A DNA stretch of 64,000 nt from contig CBDDRC010000043.1 in assembly GCA_965232985.1 (NCBI GenBank), positions 80,363 through 144,362 on the forward strand, read 5' to 3'. The translations under genes and the position numbers were made by a program. Positions within the stretch are counted from its first letter, which is position 1, and each line of letters begins with the position of its first letter. Below the pieces are notes generated by a model. That model saw only the letters and a list, made by a program, of their open reading frames with translations, made no database searches and was not told the DNA's origin. The stretch comes from JADFDG01 sp965232985 (GTDB lineage: Bacteria; Pseudomonadota; Gammaproteobacteria; Pseudomonadales; JADFDG01). Below are positions 36,129-44,372 of the stretch, piece by piece.

Positions 36129-38252
36129 TCAACCCTGGGACGCCAGATCCTTGACAATCTTCGGCGTAATGAAGATCAGCAACTCGGCTTTCTCATCCGT
36201 ACGAACATCTTTCCGGAAGAGACGACCAATGAATGGCAAATCACCCAGAAATGGCGTCTTGATCGTTGCATTGACGCTTTCCGTCTTGAAAATACCGCCC
36301 AGAACCACGGTATCGCCATCATTGACCAGCACAACAGTCTCTACCCTGTTGGTGTTGATCACAGGAATGTTGGTCGATGTGATCTCCCCAACCGAATCAC
36401 TGTTGACCTTGAGGTTCATGATCACCTTGCCATCCGGCGTAATCTGCGGCTTGACCCGCAGGCGCAATTCCGCGTCTTTGAAAGAGGTGGAGGTAGCGCC
36501 GCTCGAAGATGCTTCGAAGTAGGGAATCTGTGTGCCGGATGCAATGAGTGCTTCCTGTTTGTCGGTGGTCAGCACCTTCGGTGTGGCGACGATCTCACCA
36601 TGCCCGTCGCTGGCGAGCGCGGAAAGCTCCATTTCGAGCAGGCCGGAATCAAGATTGATCATACCCAGCGAGAATCTTGAGGCACCGACAGAGGAAACAC
36701 CCATATCGGCCACGAGTGCATCCGGGATGGTCACCGTAGTGCCTGTGGATCCGTTGAGCAGATCCGTAGCAGCAACAGTCGCCTGCTTCAGGCCACCGGT
36801 CACCACCGAACCATTCTGCTTGCCAATACCACTCAAACCAACAACCCCCCATCGCACTCCCAACTCCTTCGCGAAACTGGTGGTGGCAAGCACGATGCGC
36901 GCCTCGATCAGCACTTGACGTACCGGGATATCGATGCGAGCAATGACTTCGCGGATATCCTCAAGCTTGCTGGACGTTTCGACGATGATCAGCGTATTGG
37001 TGCGCTCATCAACGGAGACCGAGCCACGCGAAGACAGAATGCTCTTGTCTGAGGTTAGCAGTTTGGCAACCGCCGTCGCCGTTGCATAGTTGATCTGCAC
37101 AAACTCCGAGCGCAGTGGCGCCAGCGCCTCGGCTTGCTGGTAAGCCTCCAGCTCCAAGCGCTCCCGCGCGGAAATTTCGTCGGCCGGGGCAACCAGCAAC
37201 ACATTGCCGATCTGCCGCTTGTCGAGACCTTTGGTCTTCAAAACGAGATCCAGCGCCTGGTCCCACGGTACATTCTGCAGACGCAACGTAATGCGGCCAC
37301 TGACCGTGTCGGATGCCACGAGATTCAACGAGGTGAAGTCTGCAATCAACTGCAGGACGCTACGCACCTCGATGTCCTGGAAGTTGAGCGAAAGCTTCTC
37401 GCCGCTGTACATGAAATTATCTTTCTGCCGCTTCTGCGCATCGCCTGGACCGACAGCCTTTACACCGATGATCATTTCCTTGTCTGCCTGGTAGGCGAGG
37501 AAATCAAACTGCCCCTTGGGCTGAATGACCATCACGATATTGTCACCCGCCGTGGAGGTGACAATACTGGTGACCGCCGTGGCGAAATCGGTGACATCGA
37601 GCTTGCGCCGCAGACTTTCCGGCAATGTCGCCGACATGAATTCGGCAATGATCCGACCACCATCCAGGCGAACATCAACAGGGATCGCTGCGGAAGACAT
37701 GCTGACAACGATCTGGCCTTCGCCATCGGGCGTGCGGCGGAAGTCAATGCCGTCAATGCCACGACCTTTGACCGTGGCCTTAAGACCCGACTGCCCTGCT
37801 GTATTGTTTGCGACGACAGCGCCGTCAGTTACCGGAGCCACGGCGGCAACCGCTTCGGCCTGACTTTGCGTCTGGTCACCAATCGTGACGACGAGCGTAT
37901 TGCCCTCAACCCGGGTGTTGTAACCCACCAGCTCATTGAGATTGATGATTACGCGTATACGATCACGCGCCTCAACGACGGTCATGCTACGCGCATTGCC
38001 CGTACCCAGATTATGGTGCTTGCTTTCGAGCTGACTCTTTGCCCCGACGATGTCCAGCGCAATACGGGCCGGCTTTTCGATCTGGTAGCCGGTCGGCGCA
38101 GGCGGCGCACCCGTGAAGCCAAGACGGATCTCCATCTGGTTGCCGGGCAACGCAGCAAACTCCAGTTTGTCTACGGCCAAATCATCTGCCACGGCGAAGC
38201 CGCAGAAAAACACGGCCATCCACAACAGCAAAGTCTTTGTCGTTATTTTCAT
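36129..38252 (-). CDS. pilQ: Type IV pilus secretin PilQ
   Basis: About 707 residues. A signal peptide (MKITTKTLLLWMAVFFCGFAVA) is followed by AMIN domains that bind peptidoglycan, a secretin N domain (LSLNFQDIEVRSVLQLIADFTSLNLV) and the secretin barrel ending VVLGGIFKTE...PFLGDLPFIGRLFR. It forms the outer-membrane pore for the pilus. ATG 38252 gives a clean signal peptide; a GTG at 38312 overlaps the pilP stop (GTGA) and could extend it by 20 residues. Confidence 0.94.
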   Translation of the reverse strand: MKITTKTLLLWMAVFFCGFAVADDLAVDKLEFAALPGNQMEIRLGFTGAPPAPTGYQIEKPARIALDIVGAKSQLESKHHNLGTGNARSMTVVEARDRIRVIINLNELVGYNTRVEGNTLVVTIGDQTQSQAEAVAAVAPVTDGAVVANNTAGQSGLKATVKGRGIDGIDFRRTPDGEGQIVVSMSSAAIPVDVRLDGGRIIAEFMSATLPESLRRKLDVTDFATAVTSIVTSTAGDNIVMVIQPKGQFDFLAYQADKEMIIGVKAVGPGDAQKRQKDNFMYSGEKLSLNFQDIEVRSVLQLIADFTSLNLVASDTVSGRITLRLQNVPWDQALDLVLKTKGLDKRQIGNVLLVAPADEISARERLELEAYQQAEALAPLRSEFVQINYATATAVAKLLTSDKSILSSRGSVSVDERTNTLIIVETSSKLEDIREVIARIDIPVRQVLIEARIVLATTSFAKELGVRWGVVGLSGIGKQNGSVVTGGLKQATVAATDLLNGSTGTTVTIPDALVADMGVSSVGASRFSLGMINLDSGLLEMELSALASDGHGEIVATPKVLTTDKQEALIASGTQIPYFEASSSGATSTSFKDAELRLRVKPQITPDGKVIMNLKVNSDSVGEITSTNIPVINTNRVETVVLVNDGDTVVLGGIFKTESVNATIKTPFLGDLPFIGRLFRKDVRTDEKAELLIFITPKIVKDLASQG

Positions 38253-38308
38253 GGCAACACCCGCACCTCGAAACATGCATCCGGTTTTCATGCGCAATCC
38301 TCTGGATG

Positions 38309-38887
38309 TCACTCGCCTTCCACGCGGATCGTGCGCGGTCGCTCAACCCAGCCGTCGTGACCATCGGGAACAATTTCCATCACCGCAACCTTTGTATCTT
38401 CCACTGCAGCAACACGACCGAAGTTCTTGCCCAGATAATTACCGATACGCACACGGTGCACGCCACCCTCGGTGTCCTGTACCAAGGCCTCCAGCGCACC
38501 GCCTGGCCTGGAGATTGTACCAACCATCTTCAGGCCCTCGATGTTAAACCCTTCCAGGTACTCCTTGGGGCGGGTCAGATCCGGCGCGATAGTCTTGCTT
38601 TCCGTTTCAGGCAATAGCGCTTCGTCCATTGGCGGCATGAACGGGCTACGCAACTTGTGCGCCGCGTAGGTGAACGTGGGCTGCGCCTTGAACTCGGGCG
38701 GGGGCTGGATCGCTCCTCGCGGACGCTGACGAATTTCGTCCAGCGTCTTCTTCAAATCAGAAAACTCCTGCTTCGAACTGCAACCAGACAACCCGAAAGT
38801 GATTACCAGACACACAGCCAGAACAAAGGTCGCACGCATGCGCTCACTCGTCTTGTTATGCGGCTTGCCGTCGTGTGTGATCTTCAT
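38309..38887 (-). CDS. pilP: Type IV pilus lipoprotein PilP
   Basis: A lipoprotein with an LSGC lipobox, a Pro-rich linker and the PilP beta-domain (YLEGFNIEGLKMVGTIS, VRIGNYLGKNFGRVAAVEDTKVAVMEIV). It bridges PilN/PilO to the secretin PilQ. ATG 38887 has the ribosome site AAAGG; ATG 38839 gives a more usual short lipoprotein signal with Cys at residue 20. Both are in frame and I cannot decide. Confidence 0.9.
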   Translation of the reverse strand: MKITHDGKPHNKTSERMRATFVLAVCLVITFGLSGCSSKQEFSDLKKTLDEIRQRPRGAIQPPPEFKAQPTFTYAAHKLRSPFMPPMDEALLPETESKTIAPDLTRPKEYLEGFNIEGLKMVGTISRPGGALEALVQDTEGGVHRVRIGNYLGKNFGRVAAVEDTKVAVMEIVPDGHDGWVERPRTIRVEGE

Positions 38888-38892
38888 GATTC

Positions 38893-39603
38893 TTAACCTT
38901 TCTTGCCTTTCTTGCCCTTCTTGTCTCCGGCCACGTCTTCCGGCGCCTCTGCCTCGTCGCTGTAGCGATAGGTCTTCGCCGTGATGGACATTTCGAGCAA
39001 TCTCGGGCCTCGCTGGTTGTCCGCATCCTTGCCTTTCCTGCCTTTGGCGCCTGCCGAGGACTTGGCCTCAACGATGGAAAAGTTGTCGAGGGTTACGATG
39101 CGCGGCAACGACGCCACACCACTGACGAACGCACCAAACCCGTGATAATCACCCTTGACCTTGATGTTGATGGGAAGCTCCGCATAGAACTCCTTGCGCG
39201 CTTCCACGCCCAGATCAATGGTTTCAAATTCAAGGCCACTACCAAGACCAGTGTGAGTGATGTCCTCAAGCAAGCTCGGCACCTCGGTGTCTTTTGGTAG
39301 CTGCCGCAACAACGCGCCAAAAGCTTCTTCCATGTCGGCCAATTGCTTCTTGTAGGCATCAAGATTCATGGCCTTGAACGCCTTTTCTTCGTAATCCCTC
39401 AGCAGCGAGGCCTCCTTTTTCTGCTCTACCTCAACCTGCGCGTTCAGTTTGGTGACGAAGAGCGTATAGCCTGAACCGAGCACAATAGCGAAAGCAGCGG
39501 CATAGACAGTCGCTTTGACGACGGCCGGCCAGCTGCCCGGATTGTTCCAGTTGACTCCCGTAAAGGAAGCCGTGAGCTGCTGGAACTTTGCATTCACATC
39601 CAT
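38893..39603 (-). CDS. pilO: Type IV pilus inner-membrane protein PilO
   Basis: A 236-residue bitopic protein: cytoplasmic N-tail, membrane span near residues 25-47, coiled coil and a ferredoxin-like periplasmic domain (ETIDLGVEARKEFYAELPINIKVKGDYHGFGAFVSGVASLPRIV). It pairs with PilN in the alignment complex. ATG 39603 has GAGGAG 8 bases upstream. The C-terminus carries an unusual KKGKKGKKG lysine-glycine tail. Confidence 0.92.
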   Translation of the reverse strand: MDVNAKFQQLTASFTGVNWNNPGSWPAVVKATVYAAAFAIVLGSGYTLFVTKLNAQVEVEQKKEASLLRDYEEKAFKAMNLDAYKKQLADMEEAFGALLRQLPKDTEVPSLLEDITHTGLGSGLEFETIDLGVEARKEFYAELPINIKVKGDYHGFGAFVSGVASLPRIVTLDNFSIVEAKSSAGAKGRKGKDADNQRGPRLLEMSITAKTYRYSDEAEAPEDVAGDKKGKKGKKG

Positions 39604-39619
39604 CGGCATCGCTCCTCGC

Positions 39620-40192
39620 TCATTCCGTCTTGGCGGCGCCAGCTGCGGCGGCCTGGGCGGCACTCGCATCCTCAAGCTGCAGCGTGAGGGAAAACTCGAA
39701 CATCTCGCCCTTCGCCACAACCTTGATCAGCTGCGGGTTCTTGAACCACGGCGATGCATTCAAACTGCGCATCAGGTTCGATACCCGGTTATTGGACTCG
39801 GCAAGACCAACAACCTCGAAAGTTCCGCCGCTCTGCTTCATCGATGTGTAGAAGACGCCGTCCGGCAGCGTTTCCGCGAACTGGTCAAACACGTGGACGA
39901 TCACGGGCCGGTTGCCCTGCAGGCCCTGGATTACGTTCATGCGCTCAATCAGGCTGTCGCGTCGGCGCTGGAGTTCCTCAATCTCCTTGATGCTGTCCTC
40001 AAGCTGGGCAATCTGCCCCTCAATGTAGCTATTGCGCGACTTCTGCGTCTCTACTGCGCTGGCACGCTCCTGCTTCCAGGTAAACGAGAGCACGACGGCA
40101 ACCAGAATGACCATGCCAATAACGATGGCAAACTCCTGCATTTGCTGCTTGCGGAGATCCTCGCGCCAGGGAAGAAGATTGATCTTTGCCAT
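39620..40192 (-). CDS. pilN: Type IV pilus assembly protein PilN
   Basis: A 190-residue protein starting MAKINLLPWRE, the conserved cytoplasmic motif that docks into PilM. A membrane span (about residues 22-40), coiled coil and periplasmic domain follow. Its start overlaps the pilM stop by one base (TGATG). The C-terminus is alanine-rich. Confidence 0.95.
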   Translation of the reverse strand: MAKINLLPWREDLRKQQMQEFAIVIGMVILVAVVLSFTWKQERASAVETQKSRNSYIEGQIAQLEDSIKEIEELQRRRDSLIERMNVIQGLQGNRPVIVHVFDQFAETLPDGVFYTSMKQSGGTFEVVGLAESNNRVSNLMRSLNASPWFKNPQLIKVVAKGEMFEFSLTLQLEDASAAQAAAAGAAKTE

Positions 40193-41256
40193 CAGTCGAA
40201 ACTCCGCAGCGCGAGACCGCAGGCAATCATCAGTGCCGGCGCGTCATTGGTGATGGCGGCGGCACTGACCTTGGAAGACAGCGCCATGTTGACGAACGGA
40301 TTCGCAACAATGGCCGGCGTGCCGATCTTGGCCTGAACCAGATCAGACAGGCCGGGGATGGAGGCGGTACCGCCGGCAAGCACAACATGATTGACATCAC
40401 CGAACTGGCTGGCAGAAAAGAAGAACTGCAGCGAACGGGTGATCTGCTGAACGATTGCATCCTTGAACGGCCCGAGGACTTCCGTCTCGTAATCGTCAGG
40501 CAGGCCACCCTGTTTTTTCGCCAAACCCGCTTCCTCGAACGACAGACCATAGCGGCGCTGGATTTCTTCGGTCAGCTGCTTGCCCCCGAAAAGTTGCTCG
40601 CGGGTGTAGATGATTTTGCCGGCGCGCAACACGTTAAGCGTCGTCATGGTGGCACCGACATCGACGATGGCAACGGTCTGCTCGCCCTGATCGGCTTCGA
40701 TCTGCGGTGCGATCAGGCTGTAGGCACGCTCCATTGCGTAGGCTTCCACATCGACGACCTTGGCGAGCAGACCGCCAATCTGGAGTGCATCTTTGCGCAA
40801 ATCCACGTTCTCGGTGCGTGACGCTGCAATCAAGACCTCGACACGCTCCGGATGGCCGGGCACCGGCCCCTGGACCTCAAAATCAAGGCTCACCTCGTCA
40901 AGCGGGTACGGAATGTACTGATCCGCTTCGACGCGAATCTGCTGCTCCATGTCGTCAACCGACTGCCCGGCATCCATCTCGATGATCTTGGTGATGACGG
41001 ACGAGCCGGCAACTGCAACAGCCGCTAGTTTGGCGGATGGTTTTGCCCGGGCGATGAGGCGCGCGATCGCCTCGCCGACACCCTCAACATCGGTAATGAC
41101 TTTTTCGACCACGGCGTTCGCGGGCAACGGTTCCACACCGTAACTTTCGACCCGATAGCGATCGCCCGAACGACTGAGCTCGAGCAGCTTCACAGAGGTC
41201 GAACTGATGTCGAGCCCCAGCAAACTGGCGGATTTCTTCGTGATGAAGGGCAGCAC
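40192..41256 (-). CDS. pilM: Type IV pilus assembly ATPase-like protein PilM
   Basis: A 354-residue actin-like (FtsA-fold) protein with LLGLDISSTSVKLLEL, TVAIVDVGATMTTLNVL and HVVLAGGTASIPGLSDLV nucleotide-binding motifs. It is cytoplasmic and binds the PilN N-terminus. GTG 41256 is taken as start because AGGA lies 8 bases upstream and family homology begins here; the frame runs further upstream through the divergent ponA region without homology. First gene of pilMNOPQ-aroK-aroB-damX. Confidence 0.93.
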   Translation of the reverse strand: MLPFITKKSASLLGLDISSTSVKLLELSRSGDRYRVESYGVEPLPANAVVEKVITDVEGVGEAIARLIARAKPSAKLAAVAVAGSSVITKIIEMDAGQSVDDMEQQIRVEADQYIPYPLDEVSLDFEVQGPVPGHPERVEVLIAASRTENVDLRKDALQIGGLLAKVVDVEAYAMERAYSLIAPQIEADQGEQTVAIVDVGATMTTLNVLRAGKIIYTREQLFGGKQLTEEIQRRYGLSFEEAGLAKKQGGLPDDYETEVLGPFKDAIVQQITRSLQFFFSASQFGDVNHVVLAGGTASIPGLSDLVQAKIGTPAIVANPFVNMALSSKVSAAAITNDAPALMIACGLALRSFD

Positions 41257-41300
41257 GATGATCTTCCTGGTTGTTGTTGTCGGCCCGTTTTTCCAGCGGG

Positions 41301-41329
41301 AATATACACTTACAGAAGATTCATGTCGA
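41301..41329 (-). promoter_or_regulatory. Promoter of the pilM operon
   Basis: On the minus strand, -35 TCGACA (41324-41329) and -10 TATATT (41301-41306) with a 17-base spacer, 45 bases upstream of the pilM start. It reads as a sigma-70 promoter. Confidence 0.55.
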
Positions 41330-41411
41330 AGCACATTAAATAACAGAATCCCCCGGCAAGCAACGGCGTATACAACCGAATGTGCGCCTGTTCGCCAACC
41401 AACCGATGACC

Positions 41412-41417
41412 TATAAT
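41412..41417 (+). promoter_or_regulatory. -10 element of ponA
   Basis: A consensus TATAAT 38 bases upstream of the ponA ATG, with a poor -35 match (TTCGCC at 15 bases). It lies in the 198-base region shared with the divergent pilM promoter. Confidence 0.5.
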
Positions 41418-41454
41418 CCACAACCGTCGCCAATTCATTGTTTTTGAAGGAAAA

Positions 41455-43842
41455 ATGGTCAAAATACGGGGTCTGCCCGCGATTGTTCTCTGGGTACTTT
41501 TTACCGCCGCCTGCGGCGTCGTCCTCGTGGGCGCATCGACCTACCTGTATCTGGCGCCGGCGCTGCCCTCGGTGGAGCAGCTGCGCGACATTTCCTTTCA
41601 GATCCCTCTGCGGGTGTATTCCCGCGAGGGCAAGCTGATCGGAGAGTTCGGTGAGAAGCGGCGGGCACCGGTCGGCTTCGATCAGGTTCCCCCGGACCTG
41701 ATCAACGCCATCGTCGCCGCCGAAGACGATCATTTTTTCCAGCATCGCGGCATCGACTACGGCGGTCTCGTCCGCGCGGCCTATGAACTGGTGCGCTATC
41801 GCGAAATCCGCTCCGGCGGCAGCACCATCACCATGCAGGTGGCCCGCAACTTCTTTCTGGATCGTGCCCAGCATTTCACCCGCAAGTTCAACGAAATCCT
41901 GCTGGCGCGCCAGATCGAACGGGAGCTGACGAAGAAGGAAATTTTCGAGCTCTACGTCAACAAGATATACCTCGGGCACCGCTCCTACGGCGTTGCCGCT
42001 GCCGCCGAGGTGTATTACGGCAAGCCGCTGCAGGAACTGTCCCTGGCGCAGCTTGCGATGATCGCTGGCTTGCCGAAAGCACCCTCAGCGTACAACCCCA
42101 TCACCAATCCCGAGCGCGCCATGATGCGCCGCAACTGGATTCTGAAACGCATGCTCCAGCTCGGTACGATCGACAAGGCGCGCCATGAACAGGCACTCGC
42201 TGAACTGAACACTGCCAGTTTCCATGGCTCGCAATCGGAAGTGGATGCACTGCACGTTGCCGATATGGTGCGCAGCTATATATTGGAAAAATACGGACCG
42301 GAAGCGACGGACCAGGGCTACCGTGTCTACACAACCATCGACGCGAACCTGCAAAAAGCCGCAACCGATGCCGTCTTCCTCGGCCTGATGGCCTATGACC
42401 GTCGCCACGGCTGGCGTGGCGCCGAAACACACATCGACCCGGCATTGGTGCATGCCGTGCCCGGCAGCAACGGGCGCAACGGCAGTTGGCCGGAATCGTT
42501 GGCCGGAATACGGCAGGTAAGCTATCTCGAGCCCGGCATCGTGATTGTTGCCGGTGCCGATTCCGCAACCATATTGCGCCGTGGTGGCGATACCGTCTCC
42601 CTGCCGCTGGCGTCGATGCGATGGGCGCGCAAGTACCTGAGCGCCGATGCCATGGGGCCTGCGCCAACAAAAGCTTCCGAGGTGCTACACCCCGGCGACG
42701 TGGTCCGCATCTATGCCCAAAAAAACGGCAAGGGCTATGCGTGGAGTCTTGGCCAGATTCCGGCGGCACAAGCCGCGCTGGTCTCATTGAAACCCGAGGA
42801 TGGCTCAATCGTGGCCCTGGTCGGCGGCTTCAGTTACATGCAAAGCCGCTTTAATCGCGCCGTGCAGGGCAACCGGCAGGCCGGCTCGGCGTTCAAGCCA
42901 ATTCTCTATGCATCAGCGATTGAGCGTGGCTTCACGCCTGCCTCAATCATCAATGATGCGCCGATCGTATTCGAGGACGCCGGAATGGATAAGGCCTGGC
43001 GGCCCGAAAATGACAACGGAAAATTCTACGGGCCCATGCGGCTCCGCCAGGCGCTGTATCTGTCGCGCAATCTGGTATCCGTGCGGCTGATCATGCAGAT
43101 GCCGATCGACTACGTCGTCGAATACGCAGCGAACCTGGGCATCCCGAAAGAAAAGTTGCCGCGCAATTTTTCGCTCGCGCTGGGCACGGCAAGCCTTTCG
43201 CCGCTGGAAATCACCGGCGCCTATGCGGTCATCGCCAGCGGCGGCTATCGCACCTCACCCTACCTCATCGATCGCATCGAAGACGGCAACAACAACATCA
43301 TCTGGCAAGCCCAGCCATTACGCGTCTGCCGCAGCTGCAGCGACGAATCCGGTACCCGCGCCCCGCGCGTGATGGACGAGCAGACTGCCTACATCATGAA
43401 TTCCATGCTGCAGGATGTCGTGCGTCGGGGCACGGCAACGCGCGCACTTGCTCTTGGCCGCGACGATATCGCCGGCAAAACCGGCACCACCAACGATACC
43501 CGCGATGCCTGGTTCGCCGGCTATAACCCGACCCTGGCCACGACGGTGTGGATGGGGTTTGACGCACCACAAACTCTCGGCAAGGCCGAGTACGGCGGCA
43601 CGGCGGCATTGCCTGTCTGGATGGACTACATGCGCGTCGCCCTGGCGGGCAAACAGCCTGTGTACCTGTCGCAGCCGCCTGGTATCGTCACCGTGAAAAT
43701 TGATCCGGCCACCGGCACGCGCGCGCAGCCTGGTCAGCCTGAAGCAATTTTCGAGATTTTCCGCGAGGCGCATCAACCGCCGGCGGCGCCCGGCGGCAGT
43801 GGCGGCACCAGCACCGAAGCGTCGGTCGAACAGTTGTTCTGA
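41455..43842 (+). CDS. ponA: Penicillin-binding protein 1A, bifunctional
   Basis: A 795-residue class A PBP. A membrane anchor lies at about residues 8-30. The glycosyltransferase domain has EDDHFFQHRGID and GGSTITMQVARN. An OB-like insert follows. The transpeptidase has S478-A-F-K481 (nucleophile and base), YLSRNLVSVRL (SxN) and K675-T-G-T-T. It polymerises and cross-links peptidoglycan. Ribosome site GAAGGA precedes ATG 41455. It is divergent from pilM, as in Pseudomonas. Confidence 0.96.
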   Translation: MVKIRGLPAIVLWVLFTAACGVVLVGASTYLYLAPALPSVEQLRDISFQIPLRVYSREGKLIGEFGEKRRAPVGFDQVPPDLINAIVAAEDDHFFQHRGIDYGGLVRAAYELVRYREIRSGGSTITMQVARNFFLDRAQHFTRKFNEILLARQIERELTKKEIFELYVNKIYLGHRSYGVAAAAEVYYGKPLQELSLAQLAMIAGLPKAPSAYNPITNPERAMMRRNWILKRMLQLGTIDKARHEQALAELNTASFHGSQSEVDALHVADMVRSYILEKYGPEATDQGYRVYTTIDANLQKAATDAVFLGLMAYDRRHGWRGAETHIDPALVHAVPGSNGRNGSWPESLAGIRQVSYLEPGIVIVAGADSATILRRGGDTVSLPLASMRWARKYLSADAMGPAPTKASEVLHPGDVVRIYAQKNGKGYAWSLGQIPAAQAALVSLKPEDGSIVALVGGFSYMQSRFNRAVQGNRQAGSAFKPILYASAIERGFTPASIINDAPIVFEDAGMDKAWRPENDNGKFYGPMRLRQALYLSRNLVSVRLIMQMPIDYVVEYAANLGIPKEKLPRNFSLALGTASLSPLEITGAYAVIASGGYRTSPYLIDRIEDGNNNIIWQAQPLRVCRSCSDESGTRAPRVMDEQTAYIMNSMLQDVVRRGTATRALALGRDDIAGKTGTTNDTRDAWFAGYNPTLATTVWMGFDAPQTLGKAEYGGTAALPVWMDYMRVALAGKQPVYLSQPPGIVTVKIDPATGTRAQPGQPEAIFEIFREAHQPPAAPGGSGGTSTEASVEQLF

Positions 43843-43878
43843 CAATTGTCCTGGAGGGGCCGACGGGGAAGGCCCAAA

Positions 43879-43908
43879 CGAAAGAGCACCCTGTCGGGTG
43901 CTCTTTCG
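43879..43908. terminator. Bidirectional rho-independent terminator
   Basis: A perfect 13-bp stem CGAAAGAGCACCC/GGGTGCTCTTTCG with loop TGTC. T-rich and A-rich sides serve both strands. It lies between the convergent ponA and rpmE genes. Confidence 0.85.
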
Positions 43909-43934
43909 GCCAAGGCATGAAGTTATGCTGACGC

Positions 43935-44150
43935 TTACTTCTTGCGGGAAAGAACCCCGAAACGCTGCTTGAACTTGTCGATGCGACCGCCCGTGTCCAT
44001 CACCTTTTGGGTGCCGGTGTAGAACGGGTGGCATACGGAGCACACATCGACATGGACATCTTTGCAGAGCGTGCTTTGGGTGGAGAATACGTGGCCGCAG
44101 GTGCAGGTCACCTTGATCGCCGCATACTGCGGATGGATATCCGGTCTCAT
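43935..44150 (-). CDS. rpmE: 50S ribosomal protein L31, zinc-binding type
   Basis: A 71-residue protein starting MRPDIHPQYAAIKVTCTCGHVF, with C-x-C and CSVCHPFYTG cysteines that mark the zinc-containing form. It bridges the ribosomal subunits. ATG 44150 fits the family start; further upstream frame is not conserved. Divergent from priA. Confidence 0.95.
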   Translation of the reverse strand: MRPDIHPQYAAIKVTCTCGHVFSTQSTLCKDVHVDVCSVCHPFYTGTQKVMDTGGRIDKFKQRFGVLSRKK

Positions 44151-44372
44151 GGGTTTCTTCCTCGATTTCGTTCGCCGCGTCGCTACCTGGGCCGCGCTGC
44201 CGTTGCTTTGGGGCAGCCGCCGGGCACCACACGTCATTGCCAACGATCAACCCGTCCGGGGCCGACCGCAAGGGAGGCGGGATGATAGGCACCTCGTCCA
44301 GGCTTGGCAAGCGCGGAATACCCCCGTGCTAGACTGCCGGTCCGCTCCTTCCTCAGCCTGATTCAACCCGCC

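Noticed and set aside
44304..44372. A TTG start for priA adding 23 residues, and a TTGGCA/TAGACT promoter
   Set aside because: The added residues lack PriA homology, and the spacing of the two promoter boxes is 20 bases, which is too long.
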